From assembly GCA_963971405.1 (NCBI GenBank), contig OZ020488.1, positions 1,364,001 through 1,428,000 on the forward strand: a stretch of 64,000 nt of DNA. Direction: 5' to 3'. Under the pieces are notes generated by a model, which saw nothing but the letters and a program-made list of their open reading frames with translations, was not told the origin of the DNA and did not search any database. The translations under genes and the position numbers were made by a program. Source of the DNA: Psococerastis gibbosa (taxonomy: Eukaryota > Arthropoda > Insecta > Psocodea > Psocidae). Below, one piece after another: positions 43,125-55,625 of this stretch; position 1 is the stretch's first letter, and each line of letters opens with the position of its first letter.

Positions 43125-43493
43125 GTTGTAAGATTATACAATTTTACTTATAAAGTGGTATTACTTGAGTCTTGAATGAAGGTTTGGCTTCAACTAAGCT
43201 CCTCAACCCAAGGCGATGCCTTTTGTAACGACACATTTGGAACATTCTAGATGTACGCTGTACGGGGAGGGGGGGGGGGGGGTGCGTCATAGACCACCCA
43301 CCTGGTACAGAGATAGATAGACAACGGGATAAGCACGGCGGGGTACAAAGACCACCCACGAAGAAGAAAGAAGAAGAAAGAAATGTTTTAATTCAATTAA
43401 CACCATTAAAAAAAAAAAATAAAAATAAAAAAAAAAAAAATATATAACTCTGTGTCTCACAAATTAGTAATTATACAAAAAAAAAAACAATCA

Positions 43494-43856
43494 TAGTGCC
43501 ATAGAAAGACCACCCACGGGTCTCGATGGGGGGGGGGATAAGCGCCAGAACCTCAGACCATCCGCGAGGGGTAGCATGACGGGGGGGGGGGGGTAGATGG
43601 GTAGCTCGACAGGGGGTGGGGTAAGCGCCAGAACCTCAGACCACCCACGAGGGACAACACGCAAAAATAGATAGACCACCCGCGGGGGATAGCACGACGG
43701 GGTGGGATAGATGGGATAGCTCGACGGGGGGTGGTATTTGTGCCAGAACCTCAGACCACCCACGAGGGATAACACACAAAAATAGATAGACCACCCGCGG
43801 GGGATAGCACGACGGGGTGGGATAGATGGGATAGCTGGGATTTTGTGCCAGAACCG
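43494..43856 (-). repeat. Subterminal minisatellite in right TIR
   Basis: Inverse of 28563-28925, with the same GACCACCCRCGRGG blocks and poly(G) runs; poly(G) lengths differ from the left copy. Confidence 0.85.
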
Positions 43857-43872
43857 CCCTTTCTATACTACT

Positions 43873-43878
43873 AGCATT
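43873..43878. repeat. Right target-site duplication of the Polinton (AGCATT)
   Basis: Second copy of the hexamer AGCATT, directly after the terminal CT of the element. Confidence 0.93.
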
Positions 43879-44030
43879 TTTAAATAATTTACATACCGGT
43901 ATATATAATTTGCCACTGATGCGGTGATTTCAAGATTCGTGAACCACGTATCTACCGACGATCATGTGAATTACTTTAGTTACCATAAATCACTTGTCAC
44001 AGTAATTAATAACGAAGACAATATTGATCT

Positions 44031-44160
44031 AATTAATCTTCTTCTTCTTCTTCTTCTTCCCTCTTAATGCCGCGTGCGCAGCGTGGGGGGAGGAGGTCGC
44101 CCTGTACCCATTTCCTTGGACTCTGCTCTTTGTCTTCCATTCGACTTCCCTCTTGCCGAA
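44031..44160 (-). mobile_element. LINE 3' tail fragment (minus)
   Basis: A CTTCTTCTTCTTCTTCTTC run (minus-strand GAA tail) is followed by GCGTGCGCAGCGTGGGG and GGTCGCCCTGTACCCATTTCC. The latter two match the corresponding tail of the LINE at 7411-8150, although without its upstream coding region. It is the 3' end of the same or a sister LINE family, heavily 5'-truncated, about 160 bp from the Polinton end. Confidence 0.7.
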
Positions 44161-47100
44161 AAAGGTGATGCATACAGAGAAGAAGGCTGCTGCAATCTTC
44201 TTAACCGAAATAAGAAACCGAGTCCAAAAAAAGACTACAGACTAAATAATATTGAAAATAATAATAATAATCGCATAATTTATCAACCTCCCTAATGATA
44301 TTATATTCACTTATGATATGTAAAATCTACTTTTGTAAAATGTTTGATGTAATAAAATAAAAATATATAAATTATTGAAGTTATTCCATTGATTTGCTTA
44401 ATTACGCTATGATATATTTTATCGAACTTTTTTAGTCAAGTAAGCTTTTTGTGCCTGTTTAGACAATCGAACTTGAGAAGTAAACTCCAGTCGTTGCGTC
44501 GGAGCTGACACACACAATTTTTTACAGCTCATCCAGAGCCATACAGGTATATAGGGCCAAAATATTAAGATTTTGTTGAATATCAACTTGCTTGGCTGTT
44601 TTTTGGTCGGTATCAATGAATGGACGTCCCCCATTGTTATCACACTTGGCACCCCTGCTTACAATTATTACAAAAATATTGAAGAGGAAAAGGAATCAAG
44701 ACAATTATTGAATAATAAAATAAAGAAGCTGATTATGTTGGATATTTGTCATTAGTATGTAACTGAAAATATTGTGTAAGGAGTTAAAAGCAATGCAGAA
44801 CGTGGATAACTTATTTGCTGGGAAAACTAGCATTATGCCAGCACGGAATAAAACTAAAAATCGCGTAGAGACCTCAACTATATCTCATGTTAATTAGGTA
44901 CAATCGGCGTGTTGTACACCATACAATCCAATCCATAATCATTAAACAACCAGAATACAACACGGAGATAATCAAGTACAGTAAATCTTACGAACGCGAC
45001 ATCGACTTGGATTGAAATTAGCAAAACTAGCAACCGAGTCCCATTCATACATCAAACTGCGACCTAAAAGAACTTAATTTGCGCACGTAATCAATGCTTA
45101 ATTAGTCGGGCTAATTTTTTAATTAATATTCAACAAGACGGAGCAGTTGTTTACGAGCGCAGCCCGGCCAATTTTACATGGAAATGGCGTGTGTGGGCCT
45201 ACCTAGTACCTGGTTACCATCGGCAGTGCTTCCAACATGGCCATTTTCACAATTTTCCCATAGCCGTACAATAGCTAGGCGGCTTCTAAATTTCCCGATT
45301 CATAAAATGGGCTACCCCACCTAGAATACCGCTGGGCAGTTTTATTAGGTCCTGCGTGCCCCTAACTACACACATCTTACGTTAAACTAATTCAGATTCT
45401 GATTGAGAGGTAGTAGATGCAGATTTTAGGAAATATAGTTCGTAAGGTCACATTTATAAATCGTTGTTAAAAGTTAGCTATCCTTCGTGAGAATATGCGC
45501 TGTCAATTATCTTTTCTGTTGCACTGTTATAATTGTTTTTGTTGGTTAATAAAAGCAGAGTGAAATTTGCTGCAAGTAGATGTTAATTACATAAAGGAAC
45601 AAAAATACGCAGTCTAAACACACGCATTTTGAATGTTTGTATGGGCCCACTAGTACAGTACATTCAATAAATCTTTCAACGCTAAGATAGTGGTTTGCGG
45701 GGGTAGCTTTTTAGATTTTTTCTATTTAAAAATTAATGAGTGAATCGTTTTTATTTATCGCTTTTTCTGCCAACATTGTTCACGAAAAAAACTGATATTT
45801 TGGCGGCTCGTACTATCCAACCACTTGAAAAATTAAATCAAATCTTCTGCGACCAAATTTTAATGTTAATTGTATTACAGGATTCCAAAACATATGGAGA
45901 CAGGCAAACATCAAGCAAGCTTGTTCGATTTCATTAATGAACACTTATGGAAGTATTGGATTAAACAATATAAATATAAAATTCCTAGTCCAACAGTGCA
46001 AGTTAGAACTAGAAGTAGCAGTATTAGATGATGATACGATTTTAAAAAGAAGTAAGGGAAAAGGACAGAGCCAGAAACAAAATTCTGGAAGGAGAAATGA
46101 ATAAAATTGTCTTTATTACGGTACGTACTATGAAATATGGGCGAATTTCCACTAGATATACTTGAGGAGAATATAATTAATACGGACCTTGCAATGGTTT
46201 GACAGATTAAAATGACCCAGAGCAGAGCATGGTCCGGAGACCAGAGGACTGAGAGGTATTGTATTAACTTGCAGCCTTGGCCTTTCTCTTAACGAAAGAT
46301 GAAAGCCCAGTGTGCGTAGGTTTCTACGTCACAAGGTCCCTCCACTTTTACCTTGTGCACAACTTCATTTATTACTAAGTCTGTACATTGTCTCGTTTAC
46401 GCAGTCAGTACGTCAACACCCATTTGCTTCCTGCTGACTTAGATTTATAGTCCAGTATTAAGTGGTCAGAAGTACTAAGTAGACCTTTTCAGGATTAGGA
46501 AGAAAAATCGTGATTTCTGAAGTCGCGCCTGCTCTATTAGCAGGTATAGCAGACAACAAAGTTCATAAGTTATTCGGATTCAGCTTTAAAAAAACACAGC
46601 CATTTTATTTTTAACTTCTCTTCAGGACTGTTTTGTTACGAGCCAGCAGACAGACGCTGAATAAACATCTGTCCGAAGCCGAAGCCGAAGTCACTTTTGG
46701 GCGTCAGTCAAGTAAAAACGACACAGTAGTAAATGCTCTTTTCGAAACGCGTTTTTAAATATAATAGATGTCATACTGAGGCTTTATCTACATCAACTCA
46801 AGTGGGTCATTTATTTACGTTATACGCCTGCTGGATGACATCTACATAGATACCGTATATGGCTGGAACCTAATAGGTCCATCTTATTTATATTTTCGAT
46901 TGAAAGTCATTCACTCGATTTCAAGCAATCATGGGTCCGCCCTTAGAGCAGGACAAGCCATTAAAAAATTCCAAAATACGCTTGCCTTATAAGCGGTAAT
47001 AAGTGCTGCAGTGTTGAACTGGAACCCCCGGATTGCAGTTATAGTCATTACCACTGCACTGCACTTTTTTTCATATGCCAGTTCAATTACAACTAATCAG

Positions 47101-48715
47101 ACACACACCACGTTAAAAATAAACTGTACGATCGTGTAATAAAACATCCGGACTCATTCCGTGGCGTAAGAAATATGCAGTTTAATTTTTGCGGGCCGCC
47201 ATATACGGAGGTTCTTGCATGACTTATTAATCGTAATAAATAATTATAAATCAAATGCACGGGGGTAAACAGTGCAACGGGAGCAGGTACCTGGTAATGA
47301 ACGGACCTGCTGCGATATTTATGGAATAGACTGGGCGGTATTTCATATAGTGAATCAGGGCCGGACTGCTCACTGTTCACACAACAGGCTTACTACTGCA
47401 TTTGTCAGTCAAATTTCTCTTGAAACTTGGATCGTAGATCATAAATTATATATTGATGAGCATTAGGGTTCCGTCACTAGCATAGATCGGCCGCAGTTAT
47501 GAAACATATTTGTTAAAAATAACGGTCACTCAGGTGTTGTAAGTCACGGCCACATATCAGTATCAGTATCAAAATGAAGAGGAACATTTCTTATACCTTT
47601 TAACATCCCATTTATGCCTTTGCCATTGAAATGCCATGAAAAATTCGATTTGCTCTGAACACACAATCATTCTTTCCGTACAGTGCATAGGCCTGGAGTG
47701 ACTGAAGAAGAATAGCTTAAGTTTATTCTGAAATTACCCTACATTCGCTAAATTTCCCCTAAAAGACAAACATCAAGGGTGTTAAAACTCGAATTTCACA
47801 GGGAACATCGATCGCACAGCCATATATTGTAATTATGAGCTTTCATAATGTACAACAATAAATAAGGAGCAAACTTTCAAAGCGGCACTAATCCATTTTC
47901 ATAAAATGTTCAGGAAACACGAAAAACATAATTATTTCGGCTTTATTATAACGGGAATATGAGATTTTAACCCTGCAGATGACTGGGTTAAAACTTTTTT
48001 GTTTTTGTTTTGAATAGCAATCCTGATTCAACCCATCTTCAAGGTGGAAAATCGATGATAAAATCAATTTTTAATTTTCATGCATTTCTGACGTTTTGAA
48101 AGTTTGCTCCTCAAATGTGTCTCTACATTCTCATGTAAATTACGAGGCTATAACGAATAAACGAATCCCAATCGACCACAGTTATAGAAATGCTAATGTT
48201 AATGTTTGTTGTTTGACTTGTTTCATGTTAAATGTTGGAAAAACATGACAATATTTCGGGGCATCCAAGTTGCAAAACCAATTGAAAACCAACCTATGTT
48301 TACAAGACACATATAAAACATGTATAATTATAGAGACTGTCACGGCCTGTGGCACCAGAAATTAAAAAATAAATATTTTTGACATCACATCTTGCCTATT
48401 TAGAATAGAGCTGTAGTAAGGACAATCTACCCTGTGAAGAGGTGTTGAGGTAGCAGGTGCGGACCGGAGCAGTCCGGCACTGTCCCGGCCTGGACTTGTC
48501 GGTCGCGGAGCTCCACTTTCGATAACACTCCATCATTTATTATTCACGTGTAATTTATTTTGTACGGCTGTTCAGCTTCATTCAGTGGCGTTGAAGACTT
48601 GAATGCATTGTCGGCTCTAGAATGGATAGAAAATGAATATCCTATCAATGCTATTCGTTTACTATAACATCAGGGCCGGATTGTGACGTCTAAAGCTAAA
48701 TGAAAACCGTTCATG
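44161..48715. other. Non-coding stretch, no gene recognised
   Basis: No open frame shows a domain. A weak tRNA-like phrase near 47000 was considered and not accepted. AT-rich throughout except a few short GC-richer patches near 45200 and 47270. Confidence 0.45.
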
Positions 48716-48830
48716 AGCCAAACAGTTACATTTCGTAAAAACCTCAAAACGTGCAATGCTGTTGAAATCTCAGTCGAAAATTTTTAATATAACAAATCTT
48801 TCCTTATATTAACGCATAAATATGTAAGCA
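48716..48830 (+). repeat. Interspersed repeat family 1, fragment D
   Basis: CATTTCGTAAAAACCTCAAAA, GTTGAAATCTCAGTCGAAAA and CTTTCCTTATATTA follow the order seen at the 3' ends of the 49571 and 54961 copies. Only about 110 bp of the family survives here, with an internal deletion. Confidence 0.7.
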
Positions 48831-49570
48831 ATTAAAAATTATAGTAAAAAATGTTTCTATAATTTACAACTAATAAGCTAGCTATAACCTGGAAAATTGC
48901 AAGAATCCGGGTTTAATATGCAAAGTAATTTATAAAAGGACTGGCTGTCAACAAAGCCAATATATAATTACAGTGCACATGTAATAAATTTGTAAGCCAT
49001 GAACACTTGATACTGCACTTATTGTATAATCAATTTCTGTCTAGTACAAAATAATCAATTTCAGGCTGTACCTGTACCTTTCAATTAAATCGACGAGGTC
49101 AGGTCACGTGACCAAGGTCAACCAAAAGATTTATGGCAGACAGCATACCTTGGCTCAACTATAGATCACTATAAAAACTGCCCAACTTATATAGTATTCT
49201 ATAATAATTACCTCTGTAGTAGGTCATCTAAATGTCTAACTTTGCAGTAGAGATGCTCAGAAGAGATGAACCTATATATGAGCCTGGCCAATGTACAGGC
49301 GGTCCAGGGAGTCCCAGACTCAAGAGACGATGGGTCACACAATTTGGATGACTATGGAGATTCAATTACTATTGCATATTAAAGAACGGGTCCGAGTTTA
49401 CTCGAACATGCTTTCCAATTTATCAAGTAGTAGCTAGAGAAAATGAGTAATTTCATGGTAAATAATTTTCCTATAGTTAAATTTCCGATATCTCGGGGGG
49501 GAAAGGTTGTCCACCTGCCGTCACTGGAGGTGGAGGTAAATTCTAGATAGGTCAGACCAACAAATTACCA
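48831..49570. other. Non-coding stretch
   Basis: No gene or clear repeat recognised. Confidence 0.4.
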
Positions 49571-50250
49571 CATAGAGCAATAATGGCAAGGCACGCAATG
49601 CATTTGAGCGTGAATTTGCTTTCATTTAAAAAAAAAAAAAAAAAAAATGCACAAAACCAAATAGTTTTTTGGAAACCAAACTATCCGGTTTCATTACTCA
49701 ATTTAACACCTAAAACATGCTTGAAGTTCGAAATCATCGATAGAAAGGTTTCGCAGAAAAATTATTTTTTAGTCATTTTTCATTAAAATTTAGTTATTTT
49801 TATTTTTTTACCCCCAGAAGCAAACTATCAAGGGGCAAGCGACCCCCACATTTTATTAACATTAATAAGGACTACAATATATGTGAATTTAAAAGAAATC
49901 GTTGGAGCGGTTTTTGAGAAATAATTTTTTTAGACGTTTTTTTGGAGTTTTTTGAAAATAAAACCCCCCCAAATTGAGTTAGCCCAAAATAAAACAAATT
50001 GTCCCGAGGTATGGTTTTTGTGAACCTACATGTCGAATTTCATTAAAATCGATCGAGTAGTTTGCCCGGAAATCGACGTACAGACAGACAGAGCGACAGA
50101 GCGATAGACAGACATTTCGTAAAAACCACTTTTTTTGGGTTGCTGGGACCTCAAAACGTGTTAATCCGTTGAAATCTCGGAATCGAAAATTTCGACCACC
50201 ACAAAGCTTTCCTTATACTACGTATACATTGGAAGGCAATAATAAAATTC
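49571..50250 (+). repeat. Interspersed repeat family 1, copy B (~680 bp)
   Basis: Long copy with the landmarks ATGGCAAGGCACGCAATGCA, ATCATCGATAGAAAGGTTTC, ATCAAGGGGCAAGCGAC, ATCGTTGGAGCGGTTTTTGA, ATCGAGTAGTTTGCCCGGAA, CAGACAGACAGAGCGACAGA and CATTTCGTAAAAACCA. The copy at 54961-55625 has the same order and orientation. The 'AGTAGTTTGCCCGGAAAT..ACAGACAGAC' phrase is of a type widespread in invertebrate repeats. No coding region or terminal repeat was recognised, so the class is open. Confidence 0.85.
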
Positions 50251-53200
50251 ATATTTTTGTAGTTTCAAAGTGTTAAACGTACTGTACCGTGTGTCAGTGC
50301 TTTAAGTCAGTAAACCTATACCAGAAAGTGGAACAAGACAGCTGACGTGCTTAAAAACTAGTCGTTTCATCTACAATGGCGATACACATCTTCAGTGGTG
50401 GATCTTCGACCACGCCCTGACCTTTATGCAGCTTTCACTTGGGACGTGGCACATACTGCACGTTACGTACAGGCATTAAAGTGACAATAGACAGTCTATA
50501 TAAGCTATATAATGTGGATCAATGAAGAAGTTGGTAGCCACAAAGTACAAGTGGCAATACAGGTTGAGCGCCGGGTGTAGCTGTAATCGAATTGGGTCCG
50601 GTTTTCAGGCAGATAGCCGGTAGCTGACAGCTTGTCTGTCAGATGACGACCACGAACGAATCAGCTGCGCCACCTACGTATCAGAGCCGACACCAGGGCT
50701 TATAACTACAGTCCTGTGGAAAACAACATTTTCGGTTAAACCAGTCTGCAAGCATTCGTCAGCCAACACCAGAGAATTTGTAATAAGCTACATGGTCCTA
50801 ATTCACAGGAATGCCGCAAGAATTCTCTGTTTGCGATTTCCTTAATGTATGCCAATCTATTCTCCATCAAATATCCTTTTAAATTATTTCTAGTTTTATT
50901 ATACTGAGTTTTAATATTTGATTAATAGTTTGGTAAGCAGCCGTACCTGGTGGCAACATTAATTGCTAGAAGACTCCAGATGGGTCTTTCACGATTCATA
51001 ATTTAATTTTAATCGTTTCAATATTGTGTTGCTTTTCCAAATTAACCACTTTTGTTATTGTTTAGCAAGTAGAAAGAAGTGTTTTATAAGTTTAAATTGT
51101 TCTTCCACTCAAATAGACAAATATCAAACAAGGTCTCAACTCCTACTGAGAAAACTCAAGATTTTCCAGAATGTTGGTCTGCCTACTTTATTAGTGCTCT
51201 AGGTCAACTACACTAAGTTAAATAAGAGAGTATTTGAGGGAAAACTGGTGAAAAAGTCAGTGACTAATAAAAGTAGAAAGATGGAAAAAGTTACAAGAAG
51301 TAATAAAAACACATAAAATTTGATAAAAGGGAATAAATAACAGTTTCACATTTTAGCGCGAATGTTATGAATTCTCAATTCTGATACCACGACTGATGGC
51401 TTGGTGGGAATTTTAAAAACAGGAGTACATCAGTGCTTTGCTTCTGATATGATGATTTGACTAGTTGTAGCAGCACAACTGCACCAGGTAGAGGCACAGG
51501 CACGAATTTTGGGTCCAGCCCCCCCCCCCCCCGAAATATTTGTAGCGTACACCACTAGATAGAATGGAGTTTTAAATATACAGTAGAATCCGTTTATTAT
51601 GACATCGAAGGGAATTGACAAACATGGATCTCATACAAATAGTATAGTATAGTGTACAAGTAGCGTATAGTATACAATATATATATATAATGGAAACCAA
51701 ACTTGATTGTGTAATTCGCCATAATATAGGCGATTGGTCAATATAGACGGAGTCTTAATAAACTGATTCAACTGTATTGAGGTTACACCAATCAGAGGTG
51801 TAAAGTTTAAGAATGATGGCGGGGGCAAAACTAAGTAGACCTTATGACGTCATCAGGCAGGATTTAAGGAAAAATTGAAAATCTAAGAGGAAAATAGTAG
51901 GGTTTTACGCATTTTAATAGTAGTAAAGTATAGCTGTAGATTTTACAAAGCTAAAAAAGGAATGCTTATGTATGCATATTGCTGCAAAGGGGACCATGAA
52001 GTATGAACCACGTCTTACAATGCTCGAGGCTGGGGGGAGGGGGGGCAAGTTAGACCGTCCCCCCCCAACTTTACGCCCCTGACACCAATTTTAAGAAAAC
52101 TCGCTGAAAGAGCGAGGGAAAATCATTGGCGTATGTAGGAAAATATTTGGTGGGATCATAAATATACTAAATTAGCTTCATTATAACGTTATTTTATTTA
52201 ATTGCTAATTCCTCATAAAAAATGCCATGTCACCCGAGTGGCGTCCACAAAAACACAGACAGCACACACACAAAAGAACTGCGACACCTCTCAGTTTTGG
52301 CGCCAATAAAACTGCCTTCTTTTATTAATCTTTGTTTTCTAACAGCGTAAATAGGGGGGTCCTCCCCAGGATTTCTAGGGACAAATGGAGGCTAAAGACG
52401 TAGTTTCAACAATAACGAAAGGGAAATTAATTCTTGGTGTGCTTATTTCACATGAAAGACTTAACAAAAATAAAAATAAACATATTGACCAAATACTTTC
52501 ACACGGACATTGCAAATGGGACAAAAAATTGTTGTTCCTGTTTACCTTGTTAGCTGTTAGTGTAGGGTGTGAAGGGGCTCATTACAGTTCACACGATTTT
52601 TGTTGGCATGGGTTTACCTTTGGATCTTGCAACAACAAATTCAAGATTAAAATAATTATGCATGCCTAAATAACAACAATTTCATTATAAGCCTAGAGAC
52701 ATTATCCCACTTATCCTACTGTACAGTGTAGCCTACATCCTTTGCAGCTACTGTTCATAAGTCAAGTTCTAGGTAAGGCCGTACCAATTTTTTTCTTTTG
52801 AAAGGGGGGCAAACCTCGAACTTCCCCATTCCCCACTCTCCTGGCCACGGCCTTGTAAATAGGGCTAGAAGTCGATACATTGTTTGTAGGTACCCATGAA
52901 AATGCGTGTTATCTACGCAGTGATAAATGATCATGTTCCCTGCTTTACGTAAGGACAAAAAGAGTCAGCAGCCGATGTGTGACATGCAGCATGATCCTGG
53001 CCATCCATCCATGTCTCCCCCCCCCTCCGCAAATTGTTACTATTCACTGTTCTCCAAGTCCTGACGACGTGCTGGACCGAATAGCCAACAAGAAAAGCAG
53101 GAAATTTTTTTTGTAAGCGGTATCATCACCCATTTATTTATACCGTAGTCATAATAATGGTTACCGTATATACTTTTTACATATTTTATTCACGGTAGAA

Positions 53201-54960
53201 AGCGTTTGAAAAAAAAGGTGCGTTGTCCCCCCCCCCCCCCAACCAAAGGCTGGATACGTGTTTGTGTAAGGTACTATAGATAGGCGATAGGTATTAAACT
53301 TAAGCTTGTCCAGATTTCGTAAATCCTGATAAATTCTGGTATAAACGAAACAAAGACAAGCCAATGGGCAGCTAAATTAAAATTAAAAAAAAATAGTATT
53401 AATAATATTATGCAAGCTACTATAGTACAGTAGGTTCTCCACCGCATAATTACAATATGAAATTATAATAAGGATAACTTGAGAAATATAATATTATATT
53501 AGTATAGAGTATGCAAACGTGTGGCACATTTGCGAGATCAATGGTCCTTGATTAGGCTACAACCTCCGCAGGCAGCCCATAAACATAAACATAATGTATA
53601 AACAACAACAAAACATTAGGCTCAGCGTATAATGAACTACCGTGTATAAGGTTACGAACCTTTGCCTTATTAGGACTAGCCACTAGGACAATTACCAGGT
53701 CTCCAATGAATCAGTGTCGTACTTATTAGCAGAAATATGACAGAATGAATAAGTAAAAACCCGCATGATTAACTATAATAACAGGACTATAATTTTACAA
53801 TGGGGCAGCTCAGCTAGGAATTCTGAGCATGTATGCGGTCAAGAATTTATATAAGTGTATAACCGATTAGGATGTAGGATATTATATCAAATGAATTTAT
53901 AACATGCTCATAAGTAGAAACCCCATTGAAGGCTTGATAAGATAAGATACATGCGACTAACCAAAACTGGTAGTGTTAGGGGACCTTCCCCCTCTACTTG
54001 AGATGTTGTGGTCAGCAACATGTCCGGTAGCAATGTTTTCCCCTGCCGCGGCCGCGGTCAAGATAGGGTACCCATGGCTGGGCGGAAAAGTTTCGTTCCT
54101 CGACCAACGGCAAGTCGGCAATAGGACAACATTTGTTTACGGGTGTAAAAAATAAATTTCACTGGAAATGCCAGTTTTGAGCCATCAATGAGATGTCATA
54201 AATTAGAAGAAATGTTCCTGTACTTTTTGACATGCATTATGTGGCCGTTATTAACACTGGCTGTGGGGGTTATCGATTGTTTGAAAGCTGTCCTAGACTT
54301 GATCGTTGTGGCTAGAGTAGAGGAACTTCAAGTGCGATATATACATGTGGTAGTAGTAAAAATCGGAGTAAAGCCATTACTTATTATTATTAATTTTTAT
54401 ATTTTATTTCCATAGACCGAAGAAAAAATAGCGATAGGCGTGAGATGTTTCGGAAAACCGGTGATCAAGGTGTCAAGAGGGAGGTAAGTTGGTACTCGCT
54501 GCCAGGCATTCTCCGTACGCCCACACCACTTCTTATGTGTCTGTTATATGAATGAACAGAGTGCCTGCAACTTTTTACTAAGTTATAGCTACCGTGTTGA
54601 ACCCTATCAACTTGTACTAGGTCTGCAATGTTCTCTACGTATGCTGTTCATAAGTTTTCGGAATGAATGAGTGTCGTTATAATGTGACAGTAGGCTAATA
54701 GATTAAGGAATTCCACTTTAATTGCTTATATTTCACTGTATTTCTCTCCTCCCACCGCCCTTCCCAAGGATCCGTCCCTGTATGGAGGTAATACCACAGA
54801 AAAAATACTATATAATGTTTATTCTTTATCAGTGGTAATAAACATTAATTTTTAGTTTTAGTGTTACCAACAGGATATTAAAGGGAAAAAGGACCGGTCT
54901 GACTTCACTGGAGGTAAGGTAACCTGAATATATTTAAAATTCCTTAAAACTGATCGGACA
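50251..54960. other. Non-coding stretch, no gene recognised
   Basis: Several poly(C)/poly(G) runs occur (near 51518, 52060, 53020, 53228), some beside phrases like GGCACGAATTTTGGGTCCAG. No frame has a domain. No repeat other than these homopolymer-linked phrases could be assigned. Confidence 0.45.
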
Positions 54961-55625
54961 GACTAATAATACATTACCACATATTAATAATGGCAGGGCA
55001 CGCAATGCATTAGAGCGAGAATTTTTTATACTTTTATCAAAAATAATTTTTTGCCCAAAACCAAATACTTTTTTGGGAAAGCAACCTGTCCGGTTTATTT
55101 ACTCAATTTAACACCTAAAACATGCCTGAAGGTAGAAATCATCGATAGAAAGGTTCCGCAGACAAATTATTTTTTTGTAATTTTTTATGAAAATTGAGTT
55201 GCTTTAATTTGTTTACCCCAAGCTATCAAGGGGCAACCGACTCACCACATTTTATTAACATTAATAACGACTACAATGCATGTGAATTTAAAAGAAATCG
55301 TTGGAGCCGTTTTTGAGAAATAATTTTTTTAGAGTTTTTTTTGGAATGTTTTGAGAATAAAACCCACCAAAATTGAGTAGGCCCAAAAAATAAAAAAATG
55401 GTCCCGAGGTATGATTTTTGTGAACAACCTACATGTAAAGTTTCATCGAAATCGACAGAGTAGTTTGCCCGGAAATTGAGGAACAGACAGAGCGACAGAC
55501 AGACAGACATTTCGTAAAAACCAATTTTTTTGGGTTCCTGGGACCTCAAAAATTGTAAATCCGTTCAAATTTTGACCGTCGCAAAGCTTTCCTTATACTA
55601 CGTATAAATGGGAAAGTAATAATGA
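54961..55625 (+). repeat. Interspersed repeat family 1, copy C (~665 bp)
   Basis: Colinear with 49571-50250 (for example ATGGCAGGGCACGCAATGCA, ATCATCGATAGAAAGGTTCC, AGAGTAGTTTGCCCGGAAAT, GACAGACAGACATTTCGTAA). It differs by many substitutions and small indels, so the two are old copies of one family, not a recent segmental duplication. No coding sequence. Confidence 0.85.

Larger units (their letters stand above)
28547..43872. mobile_element. Complete Maverick/Polinton (adintovirus-type) element
   Basis: The 15,326-bp element begins AGTAGTATAGAAAGGG and ends with the exact inverse, has terminal inverted repeats of about 1.97 kb, and is flanked by AGCATT duplications. It encodes a protein-primed family B DNA polymerase, chromodomain integrase, packaging ATPase, adenain-like protease, penton-like and double-jelly-roll capsid proteins, and a PLA2-domain protein. 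This is the full core set of a Polinton able to form virions. All core frames are open with no stop or frameshift that I can see, and the two TIRs differ at only a few positions. Taken together this suggests a recent insertion. Whether it is an endogenous virus, a transposon, or both cannot be decided from sequence. Confidence 0.96.
41904..43872 (-). repeat. Right terminal inverted repeat
   Basis: This is the inverse of 28547-30513, 1969 bp, ending ...CTATACTACT before the AGCATT duplication. It contains the 101-aa gene, the cassettes and the truncated 233-aa copy. Near-identity to the left arm suggests recent replication or gene conversion between ends. Confidence 0.95.

Noticed and set aside
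46998-47060. tRNA-like sequence on the minus strand
   Set aside because: Only a weak GGTTCCAGTTC B box and no consistent arms; not distinguishable from chance.
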